Part shown: positions 53,270-63,554 of the stretch, piece after piece | How positions within the stretch are numbered: position 1 is the first letter of the stretch | How the letters are laid out: the number at the start of each line of letters is the position of its first letter | Assembly (NCBI RefSeq): GCF_026213295.1 | Contig: NC_079414.1 | Span: 11,162,362 to 11,226,361 of the forward strand | Direction of reading: 5' to 3' | DNA from: Gadus chalcogrammus | Taxonomy: Eukaryota > Chordata > Actinopteri > Gadiformes > Gadidae | Length of the DNA: 64,000 bases | Notes under the pieces: generated by a model | Database searches by the model: none | Seen by the model: only the letters and a program-made list of their open reading frames with translations | Told to the model about the DNA's origin: nothing | Made by a program: the position numbers and the translations under genes

Positions 53270-54435
53270 TATTGGCTAGCGTGCTTCATTGCCCTGTGCT
53301 CTTCATAATAAAAGTTCTTCCGTTTGATAATGTCGACAAAAATATTACTGTATTATAGACACTAGCAGACACAGAGGACCACACCATCCACAGTCAAGAC
53401 TGACACGGCTTCAAATAACAATAATAGTATTCATAATCATTTGAAAATGAGAACTTATGATTGAAGTTATGATGACTTCAGTGCAGTTGATGTTTAACCA
53501 CAGTTAATACATGCAGAGCAGACCTGCGATCGCTGGCTGCTGATTTCCTCACAGCCGGAGAGCTATGAGGAATACAAGTGATCACAACACATTTCTGACA
53601 GCTGAAAATTGCGCATTTGTTGACCTTTATCCATTTAAAGTAAACAAATTATTTTTTCTTGTTGAAAGATATTTTATATTGTTTTCATATTATTATTTAC
53701 TGATGGTGTTTACAGAATGCGAGTGTGTGTTATATTGAAAGCGAGGCTGGGTGTGCCTATGAATATAGGCTACAGTGAGTTTTTTAAGGTGCTGTACAAG
53801 CAAATCATATTGTCTACTCTGTACAGTGACAGGGAGTGTAAAGTAACCTACTTCATTCAATATCGAATAGGCTTCTGTAGCCTACACTATGTACAAATGG
53901 TTTTGCTCATGGCAGTTGTGACAGTCATTTTAACGTGTCAGCAGGCAAGCTTCACTCATTCCAGGATGCATAATGCGTTGTCCTATAGCCTACTTGGAAC
54001 ATGTTTTGGAATGGGTCTATAGTAGCGTATAGAAATTTGCTCATAACAGGCCAGCTTGAATACAAAGCAAACTCTTTGTATTCCAGCTGTTTTTTTTGTG
54101 ATGTTTTATGATGTTACAATGTTGCGTTGGTAATGTGTTAGATAGCTTAGATGTTCTTAGATGTTTTGTTAACCTGATTCCTATCCCACTCTGTTTAAGT
54201 AAAAGTGTGCTACTGCTGCAAAATGTCTTTGCTTTTGTTTTTTTCTTTTCTTTAATGTGTTTGGAAATGACTTTTAATGATGTTAACTAGATCTCATAAC
54301 TGGCCTAAACACATAAAAAATTGTATATACCCTGGCCTATACCGTTTGACTATAAGACCTCTATAAGAATCTCTATTCATGTAGTCAGTCAATGATCAAA
54401 CTAGTAGCATGAATATGAATTACAGTCCAAGCGGG

Positions 54436-54880
54436 TTGGGCAAGGCAAGGCAAAATCTAACCCTTTTATAGCCCGTTTTTACAAACAGTTTGTCTCAAAG
54501 GGCTTTACATAGCATGAGCATCATAACAACATCCTCTTCCCTTAAACCCTCACATTGACTGAGTAAAAACTCCCAGGAAAACCAAGGCGAAAAATTGCAG
54601 TTGGTTCAGACTGGGGGTGGAGCTGTGGAGAATATATGGAAACACAGAGAGACTGCGAGGCGCCAAGGCCAAACTACAAGGTGCGAAAGGTGAGGGGGTG
54701 GGGGGGGGGGTCTGCCTCTCTGACCCATGGGGAGAGCTGGTTCCACAGTAAAGGAGCCCAGTAACTGAATGCTCTACTTCTCAGTCTGTTTTTAGAGATA
54801 CTGGGAGTCACTAACAGACCTGCATTCTGGGAGCCAATAAAAATCTTTGATAAGTCATAATAAAAATAATGACTCATTAT
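54436..54880 (-). mobile_element. Truncated non-LTR (LINE) 3' end
   Basis: On the minus strand, 54,674-54,877 encodes a tail containing R-S-R-A-F-S-Y-W-A-P-L-L-W-N-Q-L-S-P-W-V-R-E-A-D. This matches the familiar C-terminal pattern (RAF...AP.LWN.LP..VR) of reverse transcriptases of CR1/L2/Jockey-like LINEs in fish. It is followed, on the same strand, by a non-coding tail that ends in a CCTTGCC-type short repeat (GGCAAGGCAA at 54,437 on the + strand). The 5' part of the element is absent. It sits in the spacer of the foldback element. Confidence 0.7.
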
Positions 54881-55420
54881 TGTGCATTTAAAGATGTATA
54901 TTATTACATTGCAGCATTATTTGGGGATGACAATACAAGACTTCCATGAATGTGCATTTGAAGGAGAGTTTGCTTTGTATTCCAGCTGGCAAATTTCTAT
55001 AGGCTACTATAGATCCATTTCAAAACACGTTCCAAGTAGGCTATATGACAAAGCATAATACATCCTGGAATGAGTGAAGCTTGCCTGCCGACATGTTAAA
55101 ATGACAACTGCCATGAGCAAAGAGCAAAACCATTTGTGCATAGTGTAGGCTATAGCCTATTCAATATTGAATGAAGTAGGTTACTGTACACTCTTTGTCA
55201 CTGTACAGAGTAGTCAATATGATTTGCTTGTACAGCACCTTAAAAAACTCACTGTAGCCTATATTCATAGGCACACCCAGCCTCGCTTTCAATATAACAC
55301 ACACTTGCATTCTGTAATCACTGTCAGTAAATAATAATATGAAAACAATATAAAATATCTTCCAGCAAGAAAATATTATCGGTTTACTGTAAATGGATAA
55401 AGGTCAACAGATGCGCAATG

Positions 55421-55466
55421 CAGGGCTCTCCATTTTTGAACTGAGTTCAGAGTGAGATCTGGTCGG

Positions 55467-55502
<36 letters not shown>

Positions 55503-56224
55503 TATATTAATATGTGACTGCATAGAAATTTGTCCACAGACATGGTGACTAATGTATGATAGTAGGCATTATTGGCCCTTAACACTAATATTCAGAAACA
55601 ACACTGCCTCAAAAGGATATTGGCCTAAGCAACACCAGTAGAGGCATATACCTTTCCCTGAACTTTTAAACGTTGCAAACGTGCAAAACATATTTATGTG
55701 GCATTCAGTCCAATGCTTAAAAATATATCTGTGGCATTCAGTAGGCCAATGCTGTGGTAAAGTGTGCAAAGTATGAGTATGAATATTTGATGGAGTATGA
55801 GTAAGTGTTTCCTTCTGTTACATAGATAGAACTTTATCAATCCCCTGCAGGAGAATGGAGAAATGTGTTAATGTTTGTCCCTATAAAACAATAATGGTAA
55901 AAAAATAATACAAAACATGACGGTAACTCTAAAGTCAAACCGTCTGAAGGCTTTACTTAACCACTCCCCCTACTCACTTCCACCAATGCAAAGCGAACAT
56001 AACTGAGTGAGTAGGGGAGGGCGTAGCCCAACTAGTTTGTGACAGACCCAGAGGAACGCAACGCAAATTAAATGTGAACATGTATTGAGGCTTTAATAAA
56101 ATCCCGGACGATTTTGAAATTTCACCCGGACGCATTTGATTCCTACCCTTTCACTGTTAAATAGCGGCGCAAGTTGTGTGGCGTGTGAATGGGTTGAATT
56201 GCGTGCGTCTCACGGAGAGCCCTG
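55421..56224. mobile_element. 804-bp hAT-like non-autonomous element nested in the right foldback arm
   Basis: Perfect terminal inverted repeats CAGGGCTCTCC ... GGAGAGCCCTG. The flank GCGCAATG (55,413-55,420) is repeated as CGCAATG (56,225-56,231), a 7-8-bp target duplication. The left foldback arm lacks the element (near 53,610), giving the empty site. The CAGGG-type ends and 8-bp-class target point to hAT. There is no transposase frame. It contains a 34-bp G run. Confidence 0.8.
55468..55501 (+). repeat. Poly(G) run of 34 bases
   Basis: Uninterrupted G homopolymer inside the hAT-like element. Its true length is likely uncertain in the assembly. Confidence 0.9.
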
Positions 56225-56830
56225 CGCAATGTTCAGCTGTCAGAAATGTGTTGTAATCACTTGTATTCCTCATAGCTCTCAGGCTGTGAGGAAATCAGCA
56301 GCCCGCGATCGCAGCTCCTTTGATGTGAACGCGCACAGAGCGCATAGTTCAGAGCCGGACAATGATGTCGTAGTAAAGCCCTCAGGTCTATTAACTGTGG
56401 CTAAACATCAACTGAACTGAAGTCATCATAACTTCATAAGTTCTCATTTTCAAATGATTATGAATACTATTATTGTTATTTGAAGCCGTGTCCGTCTTGA
56501 CTGTGGGTGGTGTGGTCCTCTGTGTCTGCTAGTGTCTATAATACAGTAATATTTTTGTCGACATTATCAAACGGAAGAACTTTTATTATGAAGAGCACAG
56601 GCCAATGAAGCACGCTAGCCAATAAGAGGACCCGCCCACCGGCGGAAACCAGATATTGAGTGGCAAATTCGTTTCGCTCAGTAAGAACCAAAAAACGAAT
56701 AAACGAACTGAAATTTCGATTTTCGTTTTCTTGTCAAAACGAAAAAAACGAAAAAACGGCTTGTTTTCTGGTTTCTGCTTGCGTCAATTATTCCCAGAAA
56801 ACAGAGTAATAAAACGTACCTTGCTCCATC

Positions 56831-57770
56831 AATGACCTAAAACAAAGAAAAGCAGTAGTTCAATATTACATTATATCATCTTTCAGCTCGGTCTCTGCTG
56901 ATTGGACTACTGAAGGCTACCAGAATACCAGACATTGGAATGCAGTCTTACTGCACTGAATTGAGTTATGCTCTAAGATCAGGTGTTTTGAGAGCATAAC
57001 GTTAACAACTCTGTCGGAGGGAAGAGCGTGAATTTTGCATACGGATAGGCCTATGTCTTGGCAAGTTTATTCATATTTGAAAAAGGGCATTTCGAAATAT
57101 ATATTGCGATAGGACACATTTGTTTGGCATCCACAATTAGCCTACCGGATTGATAAGGTAAGCATAATTATTTCCATTAAATAAAGTGTTATGTTCTACA
57201 CTGTAGGCCTATGTGTTTGTATTTCATGGGATATCAATGTTTCAAAGGAAAGAATGTTTAAACGGCATACATTATCGAAATAAAGCCCGAATTACACGTC
57301 AGTAGCCTATGCACATTGCCTGTATCTGGGCCTTTATGGTAGGCCTATTAAGTCCATTCGACTTAAAAGTCTCAAAGTTGTATTTGTTGATGAATTATCA
57401 TATGTGGAAGACAAAAATGCCTTCGCTCAGGGTAATTCAGTGAGCAATTGCAGATGTCAAGATAGAGCTGGCTAGACCAAGCAGAGCCGGTAGCCTACGT
57501 GTCAGCCTTCATCTTCTCTTTTGTCTGACCTTTGGCTTTTCGTTTTGAGTCTCTCTATGAAACCATGTTTAAAATGTACGTAATATAACATTTCAATGTA
57601 TAGTAAGTAGGCTGCTGTATGCGTTGACTCCAATGGCATTCAGCGTGGAAGAGAAGGAGATTGGAACGCACCTGACACTGTCCTCGTCTCTTATCCCAAA
57701 CTAACATGGACCGGCCGACGGTTGAAGGCTGTGCGCACTACAAATCATTGCGCTACATTCAGACTAGTAA
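56831..57770. other. No host gene; R-repeat right half
   Basis: Non-coding continuation of R copy A after the foldback insertion. Apart from the short open stretch at 57,706, nothing coding is supported. Confidence 0.6.
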
Positions 57771-57774
57771 GCCT
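57706..57774 (+). other. Unassigned short open stretch at the end of R copy A
   Basis: An ATG after a C-rich leader opens M-D-R-P-T-V-E-G-C-A-H-Y-K-S-L-R-Y-I-Q-T, followed by AGTAAGCC, which could be a splice donor. The frame then runs into the hAT element at 57,781. It is the only place in the R family with this segment. It could be a captured first exon or chance; I do not recognise the peptide. Confidence 0.2.
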
Positions 57775-57780
57775 ATAGGC

Positions 57781-58623
57781 CAGTGGTTTTCAAACTGTGG
57801 GGCGCGCCCCCCCTGGGGGGCGCCAGAGTTCGTCGATGATTCAAATCATCAATCGTACTTCAACTGTAGAAGTAACCTAACTAAATCAATTTTCAACCGT
57901 TTATCTTCGTGCAAACCATTTAACAAATCTACACAATTGTATCTTCAATAATATCCAAACAGAATTTCGATATCATTTACAATTTCTTCAGAACCACCGT
58001 TTTAGTTTCATACCGCTTCGTTTTCAGCTGTTTTCATTTTTCAACCGTTTAAAATCGTTCAAACCATTGAACAAATCTACACACTTGTATCTTCAATACT
58101 ATCCAAACGGAATTTTGATAGCATTTATACTTTTTTCAGAATCACAGTTTTAGTTTCAAACCGGCATCGTTTTCAGTTGCTTATAATAATTTAGGTCACC
58201 ATAGCAACGCCGGTAAACAAACCACGCCGAATAGTCGAATCTCTGGACTGAAAAAGCAGATCTGATTCGACTCATTTAGAGTCGGGGACCCTGAAGGAAT
58301 CTGTGTAAACTGGCAGTTTACACAGATTAAGATGTTCAAATGTATTTAAAAAAGGTTAAGCTAAAATATGCTTAGATAAAGTTGTTAAGAAATGTGTTTA
58401 AAAACGCAAAAAGATGTTGTAATGTTCAGAAATATGTTTAAAATGTTTAAAAAATATGTTTCAAATGTTTAAAAAATATGTTTAAAATGTTTTAAAATTA
58501 TGATCAGTGATGTTTAAAATGTGTAAAATAATTAAGATAGCTTTCAAAACACAGGTCTTTAGAAAAAAGCTGAATTTTTTTCTCTGAGGGGGGGCTCACT
58601 CTCTCACACTTTGAAAACCCCTG
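57781..58623. mobile_element. 843-bp non-autonomous hAT element
   Basis: Ends are CAGTGGTTTTCAAACTGTGG (left) and CAGGGGTTTTCAAAGTGTGA (right, reverse complement). They are flanked by a perfect 8-bp target duplication CTATAGGC (57,773-57,780 and 58,624-58,631), the hAT hallmark. Just inside the left end is a GC-rich palindrome (GGGGCGCGCCCC). An internal block of about 140 bp is duplicated (near 57,905 and 58,045: 'CAAACCATT-AACAAATCTACACA'), followed by an ATGTTTAAAA-type degenerate repeat at 58,420-58,525. There is no transposase. Confidence 0.88.
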
Positions 58624-58634
58624 CTATAGGCTAT

Positions 58635-59544
58635 GTCAAATGTCTGACTAACGTCAATGAATTCAGTGTAATTTCAAAATGTTTGGGTTTCGTGTAGTAG
58701 GCTAGACAGACAGCTGCGATCGAACCTGAATTCGTTAAAGTGAATAAATGCGTGTGGTAACACGCCTGTGTTTAATGTACGAAATTAGAACAAATTAGTT
58801 CCAAATTAAAACCAAAAGCAATATAATCGAAAATGCAACACTTTTAAGGGTTTCCCAATATCGATAGTGCATTGCATTGTGTTCTGCTTAGATTAGGGAA
58901 GGCAATTATAATACATTATTTATGTAGCACTTTTCATACTTGAGGCAGACTCAAATTGCTTCATATACAATACAAAGGAAATAAAAGAAAAAAGATAAGT
59001 AAAAGAAAACAAAGTCAAATTAAAAGAAAACTGCATGCAATAAATTAAAAAATATCGTAAAATAGCAAAGTTAAGAAAGGCATTATAGAAAGTGATTTTT
59101 TTTTAAGATTTAGCAGAAAATTAAAGCAAACAGAAAAGTCTTCAGTCTTGTTTTAAAAGTGGTCAGATTTAGGGCAAGTCTTGATTAATCTTCAATGTGC
59201 CTACTTGTTTTGAATTAAAGATCGGCCTAATATTTAATGCAGTTATATAGGTTATTTTAATGCATCAATGACCTAAAACATAGAAAAGCAGTTGTCAAAT
59301 ATTATATCATCTTTCAGCTCGGTCCCTGCTGATTGGAAGAATACCAGACATTGGAATGTAGTCTTACTGCACTGCATTGAGTAATGCGTGATGCTCTAAA
59401 GATCAGGTATTTTGAGAGCGTAACGTTAACAACTCTGTCGGAGGGAAGAGCGTGAATTTTACATTCGGATATGTCTTGGCAAGTTTATTCATATTTGAAA
59501 AAGGGCATTTCGAAATATATATTGTGATAGGACACATTTGTTTG
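58635..59544. repeat. R repeat copy B (3'-truncated)
   Basis: Starts GTCAAATGTCTGAC directly after the hAT target duplication. It follows copy A up to GGACACATTTGTTTG and then jumps into an early position of copy C, so the end of the unit is missing. Confidence 0.8.
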
Positions 59545-60973
59545 ATAGGCTAAACCGACTGCTGCGATCGAACCTGAATTCGTTAAAGTGAATAAATGCG
59601 TGTGGTAACACGCCTCTGTTTAATGTACGAAATTAGAACAAATTAGTTCCAAATTAAAACCAAAAGCAATATAATCGAAAATGCACCACTTTTAAGGGTT
59701 TCCCAATATTGATAGTGCATTCCATTATGTTCTGCTTGGATTAGGGAAGGCAAGGAATCTTTATTTATGGAGCACTTTCCATACTTGAGGCAGACTCAAA
59801 TTGCTTCACATACAATACAAAGAAAATAATAAAAGAAAAAGGATAAGTAAAAGAAAACAAAGTCAAATTAAAAGAAAACTGCATACAATAAATTAAAAAA
59901 TATCATAAAATAGCACAGTTAAGCAAGGCATTATAGAAAGTGCAATGTTTTTAAGATTTAGCAGAAAATTAAGGCAAACATAAAAGTCTTCAGTCTTGTT
60001 TTAAAAGTGGTCAGATTTAGGGCAAATTTTGATTAATCTTCAATATGCCTTCTTGTTTTGAATTAAAGATAGGCCTAATATTTAATGCAATTGTATGTTA
60101 TTTTAATGCATCACTGACCTAAAACATAGAAAAGCAGTAGTAAAATATTACGATATATCATCATTCAGCTCGGTCCCGGCTGATTGGACGAATACCAGAC
60201 CTTGGAATGCAGTCTTACTGCACTGCATTGAGTTATGCGTGATGCTCTAAGATCAGGTATTTTGAGAGCGTAACGTTAACAACTCTGTCGGAGGGAAGAG
60301 CGTGATTTTTTTTATGCGGATATGCCTTGGCAAGTTTATTCATATTTGAAAAAGGGCATTTTGAAATATATATTGTGATAGGACACATTTGTTTGGCATC
60401 CTATACACAATTACTGGGCTGATAAGGTAAGCCTAATGATTTTCATGAAATAGGCCTACAATTTTATGTTATAGGCTACACTGTAGGCCAATGCGTTTGT
60501 ATTCCATGGGGTACGGGAAGAATGTTTAAACGGCATACAAAATCGAAATAAAGCCCTAATTTCACGCTAGTAGACACAGTTCCTGTATCTGGGCCTTTAT
60601 GATAGGCCTATTCACTCCATACGACTTAAAATGAATCTCAAAGTTGCATTTGTTGATTAATTATCAAATGTGGAAGAAATCAATGCCTTCGCTCAGGGTA
60701 ATTCAGTGAGCCATTGCAGATGTCAAGATAGAGCTGGCTACACCAAGCAGAGCGGTTACGTGTCAGTAGCCTTCATCTTCTCTTTTGTCTGACCTCTATC
60801 CATTTTCTAGGCTTTTCGTTTTGAGTGTCTTTATAAAACCATGTTTAAAATATGCGTAATATAACACTTCAATGTATAGTAAGTAGGCTGCTGTATGTGT
60901 TTTGTTCATTTATTTAAAACTGACTTCAATGGCATTCAGCGTGGAGGAGAGGGAGATTGGAACGCACAAACGC
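59545..60973. repeat. R repeat copy C (5'-truncated)
   Basis: Enters the unit near the CTGCGATCGAACC marker and runs to the GAACGCACAAACGC boundary. From about 59,790 it is nearly identical to copy D. Only a few differences were seen by eye, for example near 59,962 and 60,026. Confidence 0.85.
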
Positions 60974-62463
60974 GTCAAATGTCTGACTAACCAGTGAATT
61001 CAGTGTAATTTCAAAATGTTTGGGTTTCGTGTAGCAGGCTAGACAGACAGCTGCGATGGAACCTGAATTCGTTAAAGTGAATAAATGCGTGTGGTAACAC
61101 GCCTGTGTTTAATGTACGAAATTAGAACAAATTAGTTCAAAATTAAAACCAAAAGCAATATAATCGAAAATGTACCACTTTTAAGGGTTTCCCAATATCG
61201 ATTAGTGCATTGCATTGTGTTCTGCTTAGAATAGGCAAGGCAAGGACACTTTATTTATGTAGCACTTTTCATACTTGAGGCAGACTCAAATTGCTTCACA
61301 TACAATACAAAGAAAATAATAAAAGAAAAAGGATAAGTAAAAGAAAACAAAGTCAAATTAAAAGAAAACTGCATACAATAAATTAAAAAATATCATAAAA
61401 TAGCACAGTTAAGCAAGGCATTATAGAAAGTGCAATGTTTTTAAGATTTAGCAAAAAATTAAGGCAAACATAAAAGTCTTCAGTCTTGTTTTAAAAGTGG
61501 TCAGATTTAGGGCAAGTTTTGATTAATCTTCAATATGCCTTCTTGTTTTGAATTAAAGATAGGCCTAATATTTAATGCAATTGTATGTTATTTTAATGCA
61601 TCACTGACCTAAAACATAGAAAAGCAGTAGTAAAATATTACGATATATCATCATTCAGCTCGGTCCCGGCTGATTGGACGAATACCAGACCTTGGAATGC
61701 AGTCTTACTGCACTGCATTGAGTTATGCGTGATGCTCTAAGATCAGGTATTTTGAGAGCGTAACGTTAACAACTCTGTCGGAGGGAAGAGCGTGATTTTT
61801 TTTATGCGGATATGCCTTGGCAAGTTTATTCATATTTGAAAAAGGGCATTTTGAAATATATATTGTGATAGGACACATTTGTTTGGCATCCTATACACAA
61901 TTACTGGGCTGATAAGGTAAGCCTAATGATTTTCATGAAATAGGCCTACAATTTTATGTTATAGGCTACACTGTAGGCCAATGCGTTTGTATTCCATGGG
62001 GTACGGGAAGAATGTTTAAACGGCATACAAAATCGAAATAAAGCCCTAATTTCACGCTAGTAGACACAGTTCCTGTATCTGGGCCTTTATGATAGGCCTA
62101 TTCACTCCATACGACTTAAAATGAATCTCAAAGTTGCATTTGTTGATTAATTATCAAATGTGGAAGAAATCAATGCCTTCGCTCAGGGTAATTCAGTGAG
62201 CCATTGCAGATGTCAAGATAGAGCTGGCTACACCAAGCAGAGCGGTTACGTGTCAGTAGCCTTCATCTTCTCTTTTGTCTGACCTCTATCCATTTTCTAG
62301 GCTTTTCGTTTTGAGTGTCTTTATAAAACCATGTTTAAAATATGCGTAATATAACACTTCAATGTATAGTAAGTAGGCTGCTGTATGTGTTTTGTTCATT
62401 TATTTAAAACTGACTTCAATGGCATTCAGCGTGGAGGAGAGGGAGATTGGAACGCACAAACGC
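60974..62463. repeat. R repeat copy D (complete, 1,490 bp)
   Basis: The start marker GTCAAATGTCTG recurs exactly 1,490 bp later at 62,464. The copy is nearly identical to C over its last 1.2 kb and to E over its first roughly 315 bp. Confidence 0.85.
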
Positions 62464-63074
62464 GTCAAATGTCTGACTAACCAGTGAATTCAGTGTAATT
62501 TCAAAATGTTTGGGTTTCGTGTAGCAGGCTAGACAGACAGCTGCGATGGAACCTGAATTCGTTAAAGTGAATAAATGCGTGTGGTAACACGCCTGTGTTT
62601 AATGTACGAAATTAGAACAAATTAGTTCAAAATTAAAACCAAAAGCAATATAATCGAAAATGTACCACTTTTAAGGGTTTCCCAATATCGATTAGTGCAT
62701 TGCATTGTGTTCTGCTTAGAATAGGCAAGGCAAGGACACTTTATTTATGTAGCACTTTTCATACTTGAGGCAGACTCAAAGTGCTTCACATACAATACAA
62801 TTAAATAATAAAATAAAAAAGATAAGCAAAAGAAAACAAATTCAAATTAAAAGAAAACTGAATGCAATAAAGTTAAAAAAAATATCATTAAATAGCAAAG
62901 TTAAGAAAGGCATTATAGAAAAAACAATGTTGTTAAGATTTAGCAGAAAGTTAAAGCAAACAGAAAAGTCTTCAGTCTTGTTTTAAAAATGGTCAGAGTT
63001 AGGGCAAGTCTTGATTAATCTTCAATATGCCTACATGTTTTGAATTAAAGATAGGCCTAATATTTAAGGCAGTA
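62464..63074. repeat. R repeat copy E (3'-truncated)
   Basis: Identical to copy D to about 62,779, then shifts to a different, older-looking version of the unit. It is interrupted by a TA-target element at 63,075. Confidence 0.8.
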
Positions 63075-63549
63075 ACGCCTCGCTTCCACATACGTACATT
63101 CTCGTATGCGATCCAACCGCCTCCGACCGAAAGTCCATTCATTCCTATGTGATTCTCCGTAATGTCAGTTTTTCCTCCGAGACTCCTCCCCTCCGTAAAA
63201 TTTCTGTCCGGTATGTCCGTAATATACGTTCAAAAAATTTAACTTTCGGCGTCGTTTTACGGAGATACCGTATGAAAGTTTTTATGTTTTTCACAAAATA
63301 TGTAAGTACCTGGCAGGCCAAACTCCTCGCTGATCTCTTTCCAAGCCTGGTTGGTTTTGTTTTTATCTCTGTTGTCGATCCTCATGTTCCAAAGTACCGG
63401 TCTCCTAAAAACGGCCATTATCATACGTTCCCCCATCTTTTTGGCTGTCCGTAAATAAATTCATGTCCATACATAAAACACTAGCGACCCCTTACGTAAA
63501 TCTACGGAAGCACGGATACGAAAAAACTACGTATGTGGAAACGAGGTGT
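63075..63549. mobile_element. 475-bp TA-target element with MADF remnant
   Basis: Inverted ends are ACGCCTCGCTTCCACATACG (left) and ACACCTCGTTTCCACATACG (right, reverse complement), flanked by TA on both sides (63,073-63,074 and 63,550-63,551). The ends share the core CG[CT]TTCCAC and the TA target with the nested element at 52,739, so both probably belong to one superfamily. A MADF-like fragment lies on the minus strand. Confidence 0.85.
63310..63418 (-). pseudogene. MADF (Myb/SANT-like) exon remnant
   Basis: 36 codons from an ATG: ...R-P-V-L-W-N-M-R ... N-R-D-K-N-K-T-N-Q-A-W-K-E-I-S-E-E-F-G-L-P. This fits the MADF signature (P-x-L-W-D ... Y-x-D-x-x-x-+ ... A-W-x-x-I-x-x-x-L/F-G). It is followed by CCAG|GTACTT, a plausible splice donor. 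MADF/Myb proteins accompany transposases in PIF/Harbinger-type elements. The rest of the protein is missing from this short copy. Confidence 0.6.
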
Positions 63550-63554
63550 TATAG

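Larger units (their letters stand above)
52542..56826. mobile_element. Foldback element with ~1-kb inverted arms inserted in R copy A
   Basis: The left arm (about 52,544-54,076) and right arm (about 54,965-56,824) are reverse complements. Both ends show GAGCAAGGTACG, with matching stretches such as the GAAACGAA-rich block near 52,680 and 56,680, the CACAGAGGACCACACC block near 53,370 and 56,515, and the TACTTGGAACATGTTTT block near 53,990 and 55,030. After removing one insertion per arm, each arm is about 1.0 kb and the spacer about 0.9 kb. The flank CATC is present at both ends (52,538-52,541 and 56,827-56,830). Joining the flanks restores AATGCATCAATGACC, as seen uninterrupted in copy B near 59,260. 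No transposase was found. Class is unknown; the ends begin CAGAG on the left, hAT-like, but the target duplication is only 3-4 bp. Confidence 0.85.
51923..57780. repeat. R repeat copy A, split by a 4.3-kb insertion
   Basis: Begins GTCAAATGTCTGAC and includes the markers CTGCGATCG-like, TAAGGGTTTCCCA, GGCAAGGCAAGG...TTTATTTAT...GCACTTTTCATAC, 'AACGTTAACAACTCTGTCGG' and 'ATTTGAAAAAGGGCATTT'. The left part is 51,923-52,541 and the right part 56,831-57,780. Without the insertion it is about 1.57 kb. The last roughly 110 bp (57,670-57,780) are missing from copies C and D. The internal block starting GGCAAGGCAAGG resembles the tail of teleost non-LTR or SINE repeats; the class of the whole unit is unknown. 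Confidence 0.8.

Noticed and set aside
52519..53308. Overlapping open frames of 61-114 codons at 52.5-53.3 kb
   Set aside because: They lie in foldback-arm and terminal-repeat sequence. Only the short SANT-like fragment at 53,034 has a recognisable pattern.
53717..54290. Hydrophobic 60-101-codon frames in the left foldback arm
   Set aside because: The mirror sequence in the right arm does not keep these frames, and there are no family features.
55376..55585. Poly-Pro minus-strand frame
   Set aside because: Produced by the 34-bp G run inside a transposon.
62765..62986. Lys-rich 73-codon frame in R copy E
   Set aside because: Product of an A-rich repeat segment. The frame is not preserved in the other R copies.
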